DNA of 64,000 bases, from NCBI GenBank assembly GCA_032622095.1, contig CP136063.1, forward strand, positions 204,401,934-204,465,933. The letters are read 5' to 3'. The DNA comes from Siphonodentalium dalli (Eukaryota; Mollusca; Scaphopoda; Gadilida; Siphonodentaliidae). The notes beneath the pieces were generated by a model. The model saw only the letters and a list, made by a program, of their open reading frames with translations. It did no database searches and was not told the DNA's origin. The translations under genes and the position numbers were made by a program. Positions 21,916 to 35,100 of this stretch are shown here, one piece after another. Each line of letters opens with the position of its first letter. Positions within the stretch are counted from its first letter, which is position 1.

Positions 21916-22779
21916 TGAGAGTAATCATGTTCTACTGGGGTTGTTATATTGACAATGTGATCAGCAGTGTTTATGTCTTGCCGGGTCAATGTTGCTGTTC
22001 GGGTCAGATTGTTTATGTTTGAACTATGACGTTTGTTTTTTATTTCGGCATTTTTGGAGCGGAGAATGAACCATTCACTTCACCGAAGCTATATAGTCCT
22101 TACAGTTAATAAAACAAAAATTCCCCTGTGCCGATCACACGATAACGTCCTGCAGTCCAATAAGGCAATACTTATGTTGCCGAACTGATACGGACCAATC
22201 GTCCAAAAACGGGATGGCTTGTCGATAGAATATAAGCCGCGTGTTTTCCTCGTGCATATCTCCCATATAACTATATATGTGTAAAATACACAACCTACCG
22301 GTCGTAGGTTCTTTTCCAACGGAGCTCTATTGTCATAACATATTTATATCGAATGAAAACTAACTGGTGTCTCCTTTATATACACGTAAGCCTCTAATCA
22401 TAACAAAGAAGGTCAAGCGCACGATAGTCACGACTAGTTCCTCTGACTTACATTGAAATTCTAAGTTTAAAACTATTATATGCATGTGCTTTTGGATATC
22501 GTTATGCATTTGAGGTCACAATAAATATGTTTGCATGAATGAACTATAGTGTACGTATACATATATCATTGGCTGGGAACATAGTCTGTTTTACCAGTAA
22601 ACTATAAATACATATCGAACGAATGAATGATCTTCGGTAACATGAAATGAGAATGGATTATTTAGGACACAGGTGCGCCTCCTCATCGTGTGGTTCGTGT
22701 AGAAGCAAGGTCAGATTTCCAACCAGCAAATATGACTCAAACATTCCATATTAAAGTGATGTGAAACACTCCAGTCGGG
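21916..22779. other. Non-coding stretch
   Basis: Only a 76-codon minus frame (22089-22319) with no recognised motif. Confidence 0.4.
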
Positions 22780-23125
22780 TGATCAAATCGAATTGAAGAA
22801 TAATCTTGTTCAAAGTAGTTGTTTTACAAATATTATATGTAAATTGACAACACACACCGTCATTCTTATATATTAATTAAATTCAATGGCTGTCGATGGC
22901 GAAATCGTTTTCGTTATTTTATCGCCGATAGATGCATCCCGAATCAAGTAACTATTTACAATTGAGCATAGTTCAGACGATGTTTTCATTGGAGTGTTAC
23001 GGTCGATTTAGTTGAGATTTTCGGCGATGTTAGAAGAATGCTACATACATTCATCCGGTTGATATAGCACCTGAATACTAATTTATCAGTTTCACGCACC
23101 CGAACAAGTACATAATATGTCTTTA
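22780..23125. repeat. Dispersed repeat, copy 2
   Basis: Aligned with 21425-21564 plus 21705-21915 along its full length ('caccgtcattcttatatatt', 'gagattttcggcgatgttag', 'tttatcagtttcacgcac'), in the same orientation, with many substitutions and without the tandem doubling. Confidence 0.75.
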
Positions 23126-23186
23126 AACTATTTTTAGTTTGATGCACTTGTCGAACCGCACCCATGTATGCATATTAGTATATATG

Positions 23187-23653
23187 TTAAAGGTACTCAA
23201 TCCGATCAGACGCTCCTATATTACTATTTCTTTGACTTCGGGGGTAAAAAGTATTTAATTCGAGTCGAGGAACCCACCCATCAAAGCTCAGAGTGATCAG
23301 ATATCGATTTTTAAAGTTTGTTATTTGTCGAGATGTGTAATAATATGTTGCCCAGAAACGCGTGATCAAATGGAGGGTCTCGGACAAAATTGCGGATGAA
23401 GATGGATAACTCTAAAATCAAGTGGTAATACCGTCCAATTTCGTGATACTTTAGTGATAATACGGCCATATTTTGTTGAACAAATTGTTGATAAATAACA
23501 AGTTTTGGGGAATTTTGATACCATAATTGACAGTGCTTAGCATTATTTTGTTGCAATAAATCGATTATGATAACTAAAGCGTATAGTTTAAAGAAATGTT
23601 ATTGTTGTATCTTGATGGTATGGGGACCGTCTGATCGGATTGTGTACATTTAA
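23187..23653. mobile_element. TTAA MITE with 28-bp TIRs, 459 bp
   Basis: TTAA flanks at 23187-23190 and 23650-23653. Left TIR A-GGTACTCAATCCGATCAGAC; right TIR reverse-complemented ATGTACACAATCCGATCAGAC with three or four mismatches. No coding capacity; the minus ORFs 23187-23387 and 23311-23556 are incidental. Confidence 0.8.
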
Positions 23654-25434
23654 ACACCTTTATTTTGAAGTCCCCGTCTTAATTCTTCGAATCAGTTTGA
23701 ACCATTCATTCCACCTTCAAATAATGTGGTCAATGTACACTCTCACTTCAAATAATGTGGTCAATGTACACTCCCACTCTCACAGTATGGGTCTGGCCAC
23801 AAGTAAGGAAATAACTCTCAAAAGCTTAAAGCTTCATACAGTCTATGTTTATAACACTTGTTTTATAATATGTGAAAAAAACTAATATGGGATAAATCTG
23901 TTTGTAACACGTTTCGTTGTAGACTCAAGAAACCAGTTTACTACTGGCTGGTTTCACCGCCATTCATTTATAACACTGTGAGGGTATCACCCTATCTCCT
24001 CTGGAATCCGAAATCCGGCTTTAAAAATGACTTGGAATTCATGATCCAGTAAATACGAAATATATGTGACTATTTTCATAGTGAAACAGACATATATAGT
24101 TGGCAGAAAATTCAAACCATTAAAAGGGATATTGTTCGCAACAGTACAATTCAAAGAGCACATGTTAATGAATCTAGAGTGAAGTCATGAATTACAGGTC
24201 ATAAATACAGGAAAGAAGTTTAATGTTGGTTTAGTGTGTTTATCAAGTCATATATACGTAACTACAGTTTCGGAAAGCAAAAATATTGTAAAAATATGAG
24301 AATAAAAATAGCTAATTGTGCATTTCGCTTGAGACGGGATCCATTTAACGCAGTCGGGATCCGGTGTACGATAGAGTCGAAATCCGGAGTTCGGCACCAA
24401 AACACACACGGAATTCGGCTTACGAAAAGGGTGGTAGCGTGCATCCAATATGCTATTCGTTTCACGAAGATGAAATTGCACGGGACCAACACTTGTCTGT
24501 CATCTATAATGAAATTAACGTTGTGTATGTAAATGTAAATGTTCCTGTCGATTCGGCTGTGACTGCGACTGAAATTAAGTCATCATTTCACAGAAAAAAA
24601 AACATGCTAGTGATTCTTTGGCAACATTCTGGTCGTTTTGTCAGTTTGGAAAGGTACACATTTGCTATTGGAATGATGTTCCTTCCCTAATTGACTTCCA
24701 GTTGGACCATAAGCACACGTATAGTATATAATTATCATAGTTAGCAGAGATAACTACATGATGTAATTACCCAAAAAAATGCTTGGGCACTATCGACTGA
24801 TTTCTTGACAAATTGCATAGCATTTATGATTTATATTCGTGTTGCGCGTATCTGCATGCTTCCACACATTGCGGATTTTCTCAATCCTGATAATTGCCAT
24901 CTTTCGCAGAAAGAACTAATCCTGATAAGAATTACGAATAGCTATTAGTTCTGTGAGGATCTCGTGCATGTTATTCTAAAAGTGCAAAAATAAAAGTGCT
25001 TCGCACCAAAACCAATTATATACTGTTGTACATTCTTATCATTGAATATACCACCTAAAAATGTATGCCCCGCCTACTATTTTCAAGGATATGGTAATCA
25101 GAATGCGATGAAACTTTGGGAACATAATATCTAATATCTAATATATAAATATATATATGGTGAGTGGATACACACTTGAATGAACACCAATTGAATGGTC
25201 AACTTTCCAAAATTCTCAAAATCACTGTGTTCACTAACAGTGAACACCAGGGCCAAGAACCTACGTCACAAATCATGTCTCTAACCCAAAGTGGTTTTCA
25301 TTTTAAATTTGTTTAAAACATTTGTCTGATGGGATAAACTAGTACATGAGCTGTGGAAACTCAAAATGCACATTTAAATAAATCAGTAAGCGTTAACAAC
25401 TCATATTTATAACCGCAATTTTATAACCGCAACA
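23654..25434. other. Region without a recognised gene
   Basis: A short direct duplication 'caaataatgtggtcaatgta' lies at 23716 and 23750. Three overlapping frames on both strands at 24236-24690 mutually exclude each other and none carries a motif. Confidence 0.4.
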
Positions 25435-25535
25435 TTAACCCTTTGAGATCCATATACCCTGTGTCAATGCATTATCTTATATATGCGAGTCGACCATAGG
25501 TCGCCTCGCATATATAAGAGAATGCATTGGTCTAA

Positions 25536-25574
<39 letters not shown>

Positions 25575-25674
25575 TTTTTTTTACAATTTTAATAATTTAT
25601 TCTTATATTCTTTAACATACTTATTTTGTAGGTTTAGGGTCGATGAGATCGGCCCCTGGCACTCAAAGGGTTAA
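25435..25674. mobile_element. piggyBac-like TTAA MITE, 240 bp
   Basis: TTAA at 25435-25438 and 25671-25674. TIR CCCTTTGAG / CTCAAAGGG. piggyBac-superfamily elements use TTAA targets and TIRs starting CCC, so assignment is plausible. It contains a ~64-bp near-perfect palindrome (25466-25527, arms 'atatgcgagtcgacc / ggtcgcctcgcatat') and a ~31-base poly-T (25540-25570). Confidence 0.7.
25540..25570. repeat. Poly-T tract
   Basis: An uninterrupted T run of about 31 bases inside the MITE; length-unstable. Confidence 0.9.
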
Positions 25675-26129
25675 ACACACCCCAACCATATTAATATATG
25701 TTTGTAAAATGCACATAATCCTTTTCACTCGTAAGTAAGTACAATAACTCATGCAACAAATATCTAGCTCATCCACTACACGAGATTCAGATAGCAGCAA
25801 TCCGAACGATTGAAGCAACGGTTTAGAGATTACATTAGTGACGTATAGATTCCTGGCCCTGAACATTTATGCTGGACATTTTTAAAAGTTAGACATCTCG
25901 GTTACCGACAGGTGGACCTCTCCTTGGTGACCTGGCACATATGACAAACACACACACACACACACACCACACACACATACATACAAAAGGATTTTGAATC
26001 CACTTTCTACTTATTGCAATAAAGTCATAGTCGTGACATGGGACTACGGGCAGAACAATAATGTATTCTTCGCACGAGTCTGTAAATGAGTTCTCTGCCC
26101 TTATAACGGTTTCATGGTTTTTTAATAGA
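25675..26129. other. Non-coding stretch with a CA microsatellite
   Basis: A CA repeat at about 25946-25977, interrupted once. No gene. Confidence 0.5.
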
Positions 26130-26596
26130 GCACTTTAGGTTACAGTGAAGTAATTCGATTGGTAGCGCCCTCCAACGAATTTTGGACCAAGATGCAGGAG
26201 AGAATTAAAAAACTTCTGGGCTCTGGTTGGTTAATAGTAGTTTCGATATTTAAACATATAAAATACATGCAATCACTCCTCTTGAAATTTCAGACTCCAA
26301 ACAAAACATTGGCACATTGTAAAGCACGTGGTTCCTAGATTTAATTTTTTTTGGTGTGAGGTAAAAAATGTCAATATTTATTTCATGCAATTCTGACTCT
26401 CGATTATAAATCCCAAATTTAAAGGTACATTCCATGCTCGACGATATGATTTTTTCAAGCAGAAACTTTGCGCAGATGCCAATTCCGGTGACCATGTACT
26501 CATTTATCACAATTCTTGGATAGTCAGGGCTGCAGGCCATTATATGTTAACACTGAGGCCTATGGGAAATAATTACTTCACTGTAACCTAAAGCAC
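26130..26596. mobile_element. MITE with 'TTTAGGTTACAGTG' TIRs, 459 bp
   Basis: The left end TTTAGGTTACAGTGAAGTAA (26134) and the right end (to 26592) are inverted copies of each other. GCAC flanks both sides (26130-26133, 26593-26596), a likely 4-bp target duplication. Two further copies, contained in a longer repeat, lie at 27476 and 45469. No coding frame. Confidence 0.75.
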
Positions 26597-27322
26597 AAAA
26601 ATTATCCTTTTTCTCATTTGGGCCCAGTGGTGGGTTTCCTATAAACATTGACCAACAAACAATTAGGGAACTTGTAGCACGTGGCATATTATATTATTTG
26701 AGTCGGTGGTAATCAATGAGAAGCCAATATTAACCCATCTGGGACAATTTTTGCTTCAAATTTTCACCTCTAAAATCTCCCATTTTTGTCCGTTATGAAC
26801 CCATATGTGTACCTTTAATGAATGTCATGGTAACAAATCACGCACTGAACATCGAGGGTCAGTACACAACTGAAATAAAGGCTTTTCGACTAGCCATGAG
26901 AGCAATCAACATTGCTATCTGTGGCAGGTCTCTAAAATTTGATGTAAAACATGACCAGTGCAGGGTTAAATGGCAGCCAATTAGTCTGCTTTTGGTGGCT
27001 TGTCGACAAAAAGTGTAACACGGTGGTGTGTTTGAGTGATGTGGCTGTTTCCATGCACATACATGTAGGCACATAATCATTCTGCTGCACTAAAAACTTC
27101 AGTTTTTGCCAAAATTTCGTTTACCAGGACTCAGAATTTGTCAAGTGCGCCCAATTCAAGCTCCAGCGTGTCCATGTTTATCAGGCGAACCATCGTCCAT
27201 ATTTTCTCAGAGAGAAATCGGTCAGCTTTCACACCAATGATGGGTATATATGCTACCATCGTTTACTTTATCGACATGGACCTCACATGGTGACTTTTCG
27301 TGTTCATTTTAAGATATTTTGT
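26597..27322. other. Non-coding stretch
   Basis: Two overlapping small frames on opposite strands (26818-27018 plus, 26859-27080 minus). No recognised gene. Confidence 0.4.
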
Positions 27323-27993
27323 GTTGCAATTGTAAACAGGGGTGGGGTCAGGAAAGGGTTAATAAGACGAAAACAAAGTCATGGATAGAGATTTTGTATG
27401 TTATTTTCAAATGTGAAGAGTCCAGTGACCGATTTGTGTCATTTTCAGATGGCATGTCATTGACGGTGTTGTCACTTTAGGTTACAGTGAAGTAATTCGA
27501 TTGGTAGCGCCCTCCAACGGATTTTGGACCAAGATGCAGGAGAGAATTAAAAAACTTCTGGGCTCTGGTTGGTTAATAGTAGTTTCGATATTTAAACATA
27601 TAAAATACATGCAATCACTCCTCTTGAAATTTCAGACTCCAAACAAAACATTGGCACATTGTAAAGCACGTGGTTCCTAGATTTTATTTTTTTGGTGCGA
27701 GGTAAAAAATGTCAATATTTTTTTCATGCAATTCTGACTCTCAATTATAAATCCCAAATTTAAAGGTACATTCCATGCTCGACGATATGATTTTTTTCAT
27801 GCAGAAACTTTGCGCAGATGCCAATTCCGGTGACCATGTACTCATTTATCACAATTCTTGGATAGTCAGTGCTGCAGGCCATTATATGTTAACACTGAGG
27901 CCTATGGGAAATAATTACTTCACTGTAACCTATACCTCTGCACAAACTTGCTCACTCCAGCATGAAAGCACTCGGTGTGTCGGCATTAGCTCA
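27323..27993. repeat. ~670-bp repeat containing the TTTAGG MITE, copy 1
   Basis: From 'gttgcaattgtaaacagggg' to 'tcggcattagctcactt' it is nearly identical to 45317-45990. The inner 27476-27932 equals the MITE of 26134 except that the right end continues 'acctatacctctgcac'. The two copies flank locus A in direct orientation. The 87-codon ORF at 27775-28038 is shared with 45768-45992 but is repeat-derived. Confidence 0.85.
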
Positions 27994-28537
27994 CTTCATG
28001 CTTGTAATGATGAATTCGAGCAACGTGCATCGGGATAGCTTATCTAACACCAGGAACATGTGAAACACGGACATGCACTTGTTTTAATTTATCTCAACCG
28101 AACACAAAGCTAAACGAGACAGGTATATACGAAAGGGATTCAAATATACAATGTGTGCTAATTTACATGTATCCGGATAATCCCATAGCATCTCCCTGTC
28201 GTGCGTTACTCGAATCTATCACAATAGTTTAACCTACACACAATATTCTTTATCCTTACATATTGTCCAGTACGCGGGCAGCTCTTCGCCACATAGTTGT
28301 ATTATATTTAAACACAAACGAATGTTAGTGTACGTTCATATTATGTCATCTGATAAAGCAAGGGATAGAGTGTTCACCTGACTATAACCAATGTCTATCG
28401 TGTAACGACAATTTATTTACTATCGCACAAGACACGATGGTATTCAGTTAACAATATTCGTTATGCCATATGTGTACTAAATGTGTAAAAAACAGTGGGG
28501 CATTTATTATGAAAAGAAATTCCACAAATTAAACCTC
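27994..28537. other. Non-coding stretch left of locus A
   Basis: No repeat or gene recognised. Confidence 0.5.
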
Positions 28538-28762
28538 GTTGTGCTTCTGTTTACATAACACAGCGCAATTATATTGGTAATCACACACAAATGATATAAA
28601 CGCTCTTTAATATTTCCATATCATGAAAACAGTAACAAATAACGCTCTTTATGTTTACGATATCCGGATCTAAACAAAAACAGGTAACGAATTTATGGCG
28701 GTTTTTGACGGAGGTGAACATTTTAACAGCATACCCAACGCCAACGCCGCCCGTATCTTTAA
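28538..28762. mobile_element. TTAA MITE family 'AGRYACGGGCGG', right-hand fragment
   Basis: It contains 'aacgctcttt' twice (28597, 28644) and 'tggcggtttttgacggaggt' and ends '..ccgcccgtatct' + TTAA (28759-28762). The left half is missing exactly where homology to locus B begins. Confidence 0.8.
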
Positions 28763-29299
28763 GTGGAGAGGGGGGTCGTAAGGGGAGGACTGGACATGTA
28801 ATGTTGGAGAGAGATTCGTGTATTGATAGTTTAGAAAGAGACGGTGGGAGAGGGCAGGTGAGAAGGAGAGAATGAGAAAGAGAACCATGGGAGGAGAAGT
28901 TTGGAAAGGAGCATAGTTGATGTGATAATGAACACTATTCCTCAGAGGGAGGGTGTATAGGAATAACTGAACTAAATGGTTTCCCATAGGCGACAGTGTT
29001 AACATTTCGAACTAATTCACTGAATTGAAGCCTACAGGCTATTCCAGTGGTGTTTACCCAGCTAGATTGACACCAGTTGATCACGGAAATGCAAGACAAA
29101 TCAAAGGTAATGTGTTTACTTTTTTTAAATAAATCCCCAAGCGTACGACAGGGCTATCCCACAGCCAAATTTGGTCTGGAAAAAACCAGAACTACAGCAG
29201 CAAAAATCCATCCGCCATTAATTCACCAGTTTAAATTATTTAGATATGATGTACAAATCAAATAAACACGATGTCACCCTTTAATAACGTGTCACATGT

Positions 29300-30480
29300 T
29301 TCAGGTGAAGGTCATAATTTACTTCCCGAATCCCTTCGATGTAGCCAGACCGGACATTTCTAAACATTTGAGGAACGCTAAATAATGTGATCCGTAATTT
29401 GTCTAGGAGTACAATTGCCATCAGTAGATATGTAGGATCAATCTAACATTTATTATTTATGCAATGCCCAAAGGTATAGCAAATTAAAGGTTTCAGCCAA
29501 CCTCGTGTTTTGTACTAAGGTGATCAGATTGTGGGGCCAGGTTTGAAAATCAAGTGAAATAGGAAAGTGTTACCCAGGAAAATGATCCATTCTAACGTCT
29601 ATAAAACCAACTGAAAGACAATGTTTCGTCATTAGTCCAGAGTCATTGCTAAGATTGTCGTCTGCTTCCCAGATACACTCCCTTCCCATAGATATTACAT
29701 TCGGGGGAAGACAGATCTGACATTTCTAAACATTTGAGGAACGCAAAATAATGTGATATTTAATTTATCTAGGAACATATATAGTTACCCTCACTAGATA
29801 TAAAGAAGCAATCTAACATTTATTATTTATGCAATTACTAAGGTATAGCAAATTACTGATTTCAGCTTAACTCGTGTGTTGTAATAAAGTGATTGGGTTG
29901 TGGGGGCAAGCTGGTTTGAAAATCAAGGAAATATGAAAGTGTTATGCTCAGGAAAATGATCCATTCTGAGGTATATAAAACAACCTGAAAGACAATATTT
30001 CGTCATTAATCCAGAGTCATTACTCAGATCGTCGTCTGCTTCCCAGATACACTCCCTTCCCATATTACATTCGGGGGAGCCAGATCTGACATTTCTAAAC
30101 ATTTGAGGAACGCAAAAATAATGTGATATGTAATTTGTCTGGGAGCATAGTTACCATCACAACATATAAAGAAGCAATCTAACATTTATTATTTATGCAA
30201 TTACTAAGGTATAGAAAATTAATGGTTTCGGCTTACCTCGTATTTTGTGCTAAGGTTATTGGATTGTGGGGACAAGCAGGGTTAACAATGAAGTGGTGAA
30301 ATATGAAAGTGTTATCCATCTATTCGCCTATGAACCAGCTGCATGTTCGTCATTAATAAAGTGTCATTACTCAGACTGTCGTTTACTTCCCAGGTTAATT
30401 TCCTTCCCATATTGCCTTCGGGGGAAGCCAGACGTGACATTTATATGCCCTTGAAGAATCCAAAGGAAATTGATCCGTTA
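29300..30480. repeat. ~366-bp tandem repeat, about 3.4 copies (locus A)
   Basis: 'gacatttctaaacatttgag' recurs at 29353, 29719 and 30088, with a degraded form at 30436. Each is preceded by 'cttcccat..attncattcggggg' and followed by 'aatgtgatatgtaatttgtc' and 'caatctaacatttattattt'. More distant relatives lie at 31015-31190 and 43985-44150, so this locus is built from an old tandem array. Confidence 0.9.
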
Positions 30481-30769
30481 ATAACTTATGTGTCTACGAG
30501 TGTAGATGCCCTCATCTATAAATGATTAGAACAATGTTGGCTTAGAACAATTGTAAAACAGCCAACGAACTATTTCGCTCTATGTTACACTTCGGTTTGT
30601 CCACGTCATGAATGCTAATTAGTTTGCTTTACCTCATAAATGTAAGGGCGTCATCAAAGTAACGAATGAAAAACAGGAAAATGAGAGAATTCCCCACAAA
30701 AGGCAAGTTTTGCGCGATGGATAAATAAATGTATAGTTAATGCTGTCGCTTAAACGGTTTATGTCCGCT

Positions 30770-30782
30770 GGGGGGGGGGGGG
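30770..30782. repeat. Poly-G tract
   Basis: A G run of about 13; in locus B (56864-56874) it is shorter and preceded by an A. Confidence 0.85.
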
Positions 30783-31314
30783 CATATAAAGGAACAACAC
30801 AATACATGTATTTCGTATTTGTGCTACAATAATATTGTCTACTGTGCAGCCAGCAAATAACTTTGTTCAGTGTAGCTTGTGATTTATGAGTGTATTGTCT
30901 GGGAGATTGTTTCGCGTGATTAATTTGTGTTCACGTATAGGACCGGTGGCAGTTGTAGAATGAGACTGCAATGAGAGTGTTCACGGGAAATCAAATTCTA
31001 TAAAACAACTTAAAATACCAGACTCCGCAGATTATGCATTTGCTTCTCATTCCTTATTTTCTCACATAGTGCCTTTGGGGAAACCAATCCTGCTATTCTA
31101 AAACAATCGAGGAATGCAAAAGAATGTGATCCTCGATTTCCCGAAAAGTGCAGTTGTCCGTTGTCTATTACATATGTCTGAAACGTCAGGAAGTATGGTC
31201 CATGGGATGATATGAAGGAACAACACAATATTACATTATAAGTTATTGTGGTAGATTGACAGTGACATTGACGGCTTGGAGTTTATGTTCAACCGAGTCG
31301 CGAAGCGATGCGGT

Positions 31315-31817
31315 TTAAAGGCACGTGCGGCCTTAATTGTCGAAAATATTCATATTTGTTCCAAACACCGTAAACAGAAAAAACATTAAAACGCATACAG
31401 TTCCGTTCATATATACCATGACCATCGCGTAAACAGCATGTTATCATAAAGACCTACTATATTTTACCTAAGCAAGAGTCTGATTGTGTTACAGAAGACA
31501 GCACAATGCTACTGGCTAATCACACACAAATGGCATAGACGCTCTTTATTAGTTCCATATCAGGTATTCACCAACAAAGAACGCTCTTTATGTTTACCAT
31601 CATAATATAAACAAACACCAGAAAAGTAACTTTTTATGCTTTTGTTTACATAACAATGGTCAAACATATGACCATAACATACTGTTTATGCGATATTTCT
31701 TATTTGTATACGGACAAAGTCTATCTAGATTTTGATGTTCTTTGTGTTTGTGGCGGTTTTTGACGGGTGGAGATATTTTTACAGGATACCCACCGCCAAG
31801 GCCAACCGTATCTTTAA
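31315..31817. mobile_element. TTAA MITE family 'AGRYACGGGCGG', copy with known empty site
   Basis: TTAA at 31315-31318 and 31814-31817; ends AGGCACGTGCGG and (reverse-complemented) AGATACGGTTGG. The duplicate locus at 57405-57416 reads 'gcggtttaacatacg' with a single TTAA, so this copy inserted after the duplication, or left no trace on precise excision from B. Confidence 0.95.
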
Positions 31818-32190
31818 CATACGCTCCAAGCCGTCAATGTCACACCATGTTACCGTCAATCCACCACAATAACGTCCTGTTCTGCCGACAGTCCTGGTCA
31901 TTCTTAGAAATTTAACATTTATTCCGAAGAATGAAAATGTCAAAATCTCCTATCACTCTCGCCATAACGTTGTTCAACGTAAATGACGCCATGAAAAAAG
32001 CAGGCCAGCGAGAGACGATGGAACGGTTGTCTTGGTTTCCCTTATGTTGACGGCTCGAGACGTAAACATAGGATATGTTGCGCGGCTCTCTGACCAATCA
32101 ACGACGCGGTATCTTACAGGAGGCGGAACATATGTATTTATTATTTACACAATAATAATAGTCTAAACTACACAGCTAACAACTATGTTC

Positions 32191-32307
32191 AGTATACACC
32201 TAGTGATTTGTGAGTGTGTGTTATATGGGACAGTATACACCTAGTGATTTGTGAGTGTGTGTTATATGGGAGAGTATACACCTAGTGATTTGTGAGTGTG
32301 TGTTATA
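32191..32307. repeat. 41-bp minisatellite, left remnant
   Basis: The unit is 'agtatacacctagtgatttg' + 'tgagtgtgtgttatatggga' + c/g, starting at 32191, 32232 and 32273. It breaks off after 'tgttata' at 32307 and picks up again at 43765. Confidence 0.95.
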
Positions 32308-34540
32308 ATAAATTTTACGAAGGAAAAGATTTTTATAGACGGTCGACCTTAATATTGTATCGACCTGCGACCGGGGTCAGCGGTTTAGAAATTTCGAGGT
32401 CAAGTGAACATCTGAGCGCCAACCACGAGAAAGTCGGGTACCTTGATTGATTGATTGTCTTCGTGGTGACGTTGTCGATACCCGACTGCCCATTCAAACG
32501 AATTTCGCACAGACCACAAGGTCAATAATTTCTAGCTCCTGTTTCGAGATACATTTGGGTCTACTGATGTATCATCACCATCTATGTGTTTGCTATGTGT
32601 GCAGTCTATTCCAGTCTGGGGATGCTGTCTTGAAATGATTGTCTGTGTTCATGTGAGATGCGTGGTTAACCAGAGCGGTGTTAGGCTTATGCATGACGTT
32701 TGCAAAAATGCTATGAAGACTTATACAGGTAATATGAACTTTCCATTGACCCTGCCCACCAGGAATGAGAATTCATTGACTGCCAAAGCTGACTAAATCA
32801 ATTTAATGTCAAAGGCTCGAGGACAGTTATCTTGAAATGGACCACTATACCCCTTTGACTAGTTTCTAGGGCTATGTTTGAAGATTAAGGTTTTCGTCAT
32901 TCCATTCTTATTTTTCACAGGTATATTTGGATTGAGACATTTGACTTGGCATTCAGCTAGGTTTCCCGGAGGCGAGAGCCCACCTTGTTAGGAGCTCCAT
33001 CACTGTTTTAGCTCCAATTCATCGGGGCAGCCACCCTTTATCCGTTGCACGCGAATATGTGGCGATTTGCTTTTTATGACTACTTTGTGGTGGGTTGCCA
33101 GGTGCGCAATGCAGTGGGCTGGCTCTTAAGCGTATGGCAAGTTTGGTCAATGTGGCCACGGCGGATTACACCCTACATCCGGATGATCACTAATTACTCA
33201 TCGGCCTAGAATGGATGAACTTCCTGTTTTTCACACATAATATTCAATAATCAACAAAGTTCTCGTCAGTATAAGCTCTGTTTGTATCTGATAACCGACA
33301 ATTTCTCGATTACTTTATATTTCCATTTTATAAACCGTACTTTTCTTCGCGATTGTTTTCTTACAGTGCACCAAACTAGAATTGACCGGAAGCGAACCCC
33401 CACCGTGCGTCCGTCGTGAAATATGACATATTTCGTCGGAATACGGTACTTTCCCATTTATAAATTTGTTTTTTAATATATAAAACATGTAATTTTTCTA
33501 GTTATGTACTTTGGGTCATAATACGACATCTTGTAATCTCGCTTTCGACTGGAGTAGTAATTCTAATCTTTTAGAGTATCAACATTTTCATCTGTAAACG
33601 GTACAAAACTTATATAAATCGTGGATAATCAGGCAATGAAATTAATTCCAACGACTTGAACAAACGGTCAGCATCTATTTCACATCTTACATTTGCCCGA
33701 TAGACGGATCGATTTGCTTTCGTGGCAGATTTTCATGTACCTGCCACGAATTCATAAATGACAACATCAGGAACATGTGTCTACAATAGAAATATGGCGA
33801 CTAGCTCCCCAAGAAAAACTGACTGACGGGTTTTAGCGGACGTTTTTCACACGTTACCGTAAACACTAATCAAAAGAATTGTTCCTTGGCTCTTCATTGT
33901 ATGTCACTTTTCATAATGGGCTGCCTAATGTTACTGTTGAGGTATAGTTTTTTTTACATTTGACTGCCCAAACATTGTCATAATAGTGCAGATATCTTCT
34001 GTTTCCAAGTCACTTTTCTGGTACATAAAGCTTTTTAGTTCACATCTATTAGTGCCCCCCCCCCCTTTACCCCGATGTATGCTCTAATTTTTCTCATGTT
34101 GTTATGTCTATTTATGTCTGATTTTAGGTGGACAGGGGCATTTTTGTCAGCCCGTTTGTTCGACATATTTCGTGAAACAGACTTTTCCATCCCCTTAATT
34201 CAATTCCGTTGGTTTATTCTGGTCATCATATAGGATATTACCGTTGTTACTATTACAAACTCTGTTACATAATAGTTATGTATGCGGGCACATAGGTTAT
34301 CATGTAGATTGAGCGGATTTCTACGACACTATGGTCATGTTCAAAATAATTATTATTTTAGATTTGATCATTGTGGTCCAGTGAGCGGGGTTTGTGCTAT
34401 GAGTGCTATTAGCCTCACGAGGACTGAACTCGTTTGGGTCGTGATTCTTTTGCGATAACTTTACTCAGACGAGATTGGTTGCATACATGCTTACTTATCA
34501 ATGAATTTATAGTAACTTATGCCTTCCTTCAAGGTTGGAG
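32308..34540. other. Non-coding part of the 11.46-kb segment
   Basis: Only short ORFs without motifs (32447-32638 and 32584-32796 plus; 33266-33457 minus). A C run is at about 34054-34065. Confidence 0.4.
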
Positions 34541-34544
34541 CAGA

Positions 34545-35100
34545 CCATTTGCCATGGCAGGATTCTCATCGTGACAATTCATACTATATGGGTATCACCC
34601 GCAGTCTATCAATATCCTAGGAATTTTGGGTAGATCCCACCACATTGCGACCGGTTGCCATAGCACCTTCTTTGCGGAAATTTATGATGTTGGGGGCTGT
34701 AATTTCGCTATATGCTGTTATGTTTGAATAAAATATAAATGGTTTTTCTAAAGCTAAATGATCCAGGGCTATTTTCCAACATCTGAAACTAACCTTGCTC
34801 TCAAATCCTGCTTCAGCCTGTGGGCGCCATTCAAAATGGCCACCGAACCACCCTTTCTAATGTTACAATGCTTACTTTTATATAACTTTATAGCCATGTA
34901 CGCGTTAATTTCATGCTGTGTCCGACTATTTGGCATGACGGAATTATCCAGGTGACATCTCATATTATACGGGTCATCAGTCGTGGCCTATACATCCTCC
35001 AAAATAATTTGGTCAATGCCCCCAATTTGCGTCCGGTTGACGGGGCAACCCATTTTCGGAAAGTTATGCGTTTGGGGGCTGTATTTGCGCTTTCCGAGAT
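34545..35100. repeat. Diverged ~380-bp tandem repeat, two copies
   Basis: 34545-34720 and 34927-35095 align in order: 'ttgccatggcagga / ttggcatgacgga', 'catactatatgggtatcacc / catattatacgggtcatcag', 'ttgcgaccggttgccat / ttgcgtccggttgacgg' and 'gttgggggctgtaatttcgc / tttgggggctgtatttgcgc'. Overlapping ORFs here and at 34900-35380 are not convincing. Confidence 0.65.

Larger units (their letters stand above)
28538..32307. repeat. Duplicated locus A, left part
   Basis: Nearly identical along its length to 53826-57837, same orientation. The match starts inside a TTAA MITE and ends within a 41-bp minisatellite. Differences: a MITE at 31319-31813 present only here; the palindrome cluster of 55800-56620 present only in the other copy. 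No functional gene was seen in it. Confidence 0.9.

Noticed and set aside
24236-24690. Group of ~76-108-codon ORFs on both strands, considered as a gene.
   Set aside because: Four frames overlap and exclude one another, with no domain in any.
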